Source: Rhodobacterales bacterium UBA3089 (GTDB taxonomy: Bacteria; Pseudomonadota; Alphaproteobacteria; Rhodobacterales; Rhodobacteraceae). From it: a DNA stretch of 7,874 nucleotides. This document shows, in pieces, positions 7,094 to 7,874 of the stretch (position 1 is the first letter of the stretch; every line of letters starts with the position of its first letter). The stretch lies in assembly GCA_002367255.1 (NCBI GenBank), contig DFBD01000163.1, positions 1-7,874 on the forward strand, read 5' to 3'. Both the position numbers and the translations under genes were made by a program. A model generated the notes under the pieces. It was not told the origin of the DNA. It was given only the letters and a program-made list of their open reading frames with translations, and made no database searches.

Positions 7094-7831
7094 TTAACTA
7101 GGTTCTACGACGGTAAACTTACCTTTACCATGCAAAATGCTCAAAAATCCGCCCGGAGCGTTAAGAGAGAATACAATAATCGGCAGACCGTTATCCCGTG
7201 CCAGCGCAATGGCCGATGCATCCATAACCTTTAGGTTCTTTTGCAAAACGGTATCATAGGTCACGCGATCATAATGCTTTGCGTCGGGGTTGATCTTGGG
7301 GTCACTATCGTAAACCCCGTCAACCTGAGTACCTTTGAAAATAGCTTCGCACTTCATTTCAGAGGCCCGCAGCGTGGCGGCGGTATCTGTTGTGAAATAT
7401 GGATTGCCTGTACCGGCCGCAAAAATGCACACACGTTTCTTTTCAAGGTGACGCACAGCGCGACGGCGAATGTAGGGCTCGCAGACTTGATCCATAGGTA
7501 TGGCAGAGATCACACGGGTGTGGATGTTCTCTGCCTCTAACGCGCTTTGCATACCAAGCGCATTCATAACCGTCGCCAACATTCCCATGTAATCAGCCGT
7601 GGTGCGCTCCATGCCCTGTGCGCTACCTTGCAAACCTCGAAAAATGTTGCCACCACCGATGACTAGACAAATCTCGACACCAGTGTCGTGAACTTTCTTG
7701 ATCTCTTTTGCAATCCGCTCGACCGTGGGGGGATGAAGACCAAATTGCTGGTCCCCCATCAACGCCTCGCCAGAAATTTTTAAGAGCACACGTTTATACG
7801 GCGGTTTGGTTGTGATTTCCCCATCCGGCAT
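7094..7831 (-). CDS. pyrH: UMP kinase
   Basis: The hexameric bacterial UMP kinase of the amino-acid-kinase fold phosphorylates UMP to UDP with ATP in the cytoplasm; it is normally activated by GTP and inhibited by UTP. The 245 residues are all family-typical: KISGEAL (18-24) and GGGNIFRG (59-66) bind the phosphates, [10 protein letters not shown] (75-84) and [13 protein letters not shown] (140-152) form the UMP site, YDSDP (174-178) and MDASA (203-207) lie in the ATP half. A 10-residue N-terminal extension precedes the kinase fold, common in alphaproteobacteria. The ATG at 7831 has an AGGAGA site 8 nt upstream. It is the first gene of the visible run; the 43 nt upstream of it to the window edge contain no other coding sequence, so a promoter could lie there or beyond the edge. 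In relatives rpsB and tsf lie nearby, but this cannot be seen. Confidence 0.97.
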   Translation of the reverse strand: MPDGEITTKPPYKRVLLKISGEALMGDQQFGLHPPTVERIAKEIKKVHDTGVEICLVIGGGNIFRGLQGSAQGMERTTADYMGMLATVMNALGMQSALEAENIHTRVISAIPMDQVCEPYIRRRAVRHLEKKRVCIFAAGTGNPYFTTDTAATLRASEMKCEAIFKGTQVDGVYDSDPKINPDAKHYDRVTYDTVLQKNLKVMDASAIALARDNGLPIIVFSLNAPGGFLSILHGKGKFTVVEPS

Positions 7832-7839
7832 CGCTAGAA

Positions 7840-7845
7840 TCTCCT
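7840..7845 (-). promoter_or_regulatory. Ribosome binding site of pyrH
   Basis: AGGAGA on the minus strand, 8 nt before the ATG at 7831. The same hexamer precedes frr (7079-7084) at 6 nt, so the two genes at the head of the run have the strongest and best-spaced sites in the window. Confidence 0.7.
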
Positions 7846-7855
7846 ATTTGTGATT

Positions 7856-7873
7856 TGGCGTAAGATGGCGTAA
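7856..7873. repeat. Short direct repeat upstream of pyrH
   Basis: The 8-mer TGGCGTAA (TTACGCCA on the coding strand) occurs at 7856-7863 and again at 7866-7873, with a period of 10, about one helical turn. It lies 25-42 nt upstream of the pyrH start. The spacing would suit a tandem protein-binding site, but two copies of an 8-mer at a window edge are weak evidence. Confidence 0.4.
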
Positions 7874-7874
7874 A

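Overview
The window is a stretch of conserved chromosomal core genes from an alphaproteobacterium, most likely a marine-type Rhodobacterales (Roseobacter-like) lineage with moderate GC (about half by eye, lower than many cultured Rhodobacteraceae). That placement is inferred from the gene order and from the style of the Skp, BamA and RRF proteins; it does not reach genus level.

All eight genes lie on the minus strand and are tightly packed, so the region is almost certainly one operon read from the right end to the left: pyrH (UMP kinase), frr (ribosome recycling factor), cdsA (CDP-diacylglycerol synthase), dxr (DXP reductoisomerase), rseP (site-2 intramembrane protease), bamA (outer-membrane protein assembly barrel), an OmpH/Skp-type periplasmic chaperone, and the 5' part of fabZ (hydroxyacyl-ACP dehydratase), which runs off the left edge. 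Gaps are 21, 27, 0, 14, 59, 3 and 3 nt. The longest holds a small hairpin and the bamA ribosome binding site. There is no gene-free stretch over 300 bases, no RNA gene, mobile element or CRISPR array, and no convincing terminator.

The set links nucleotide supply and ribosome turnover (pyrH, frr) to envelope building: phospholipid precursor (cdsA), isoprenoid precursor (dxr), envelope proteolysis (rseP), outer-membrane protein folding (skp, bamA) and fatty acid synthesis feeding lipid A and phospholipid (fabZ).

No undescribed system is visible. The points worth a second look are local: uppS, which normally sits between frr and cdsA, is absent; skp is in the same frame as bamA, begins one sense codon after the bamA TAG stop, and has only a poor TTG start; and BamA carries Lys instead of the near-universal Arg in its loop-6 motif.
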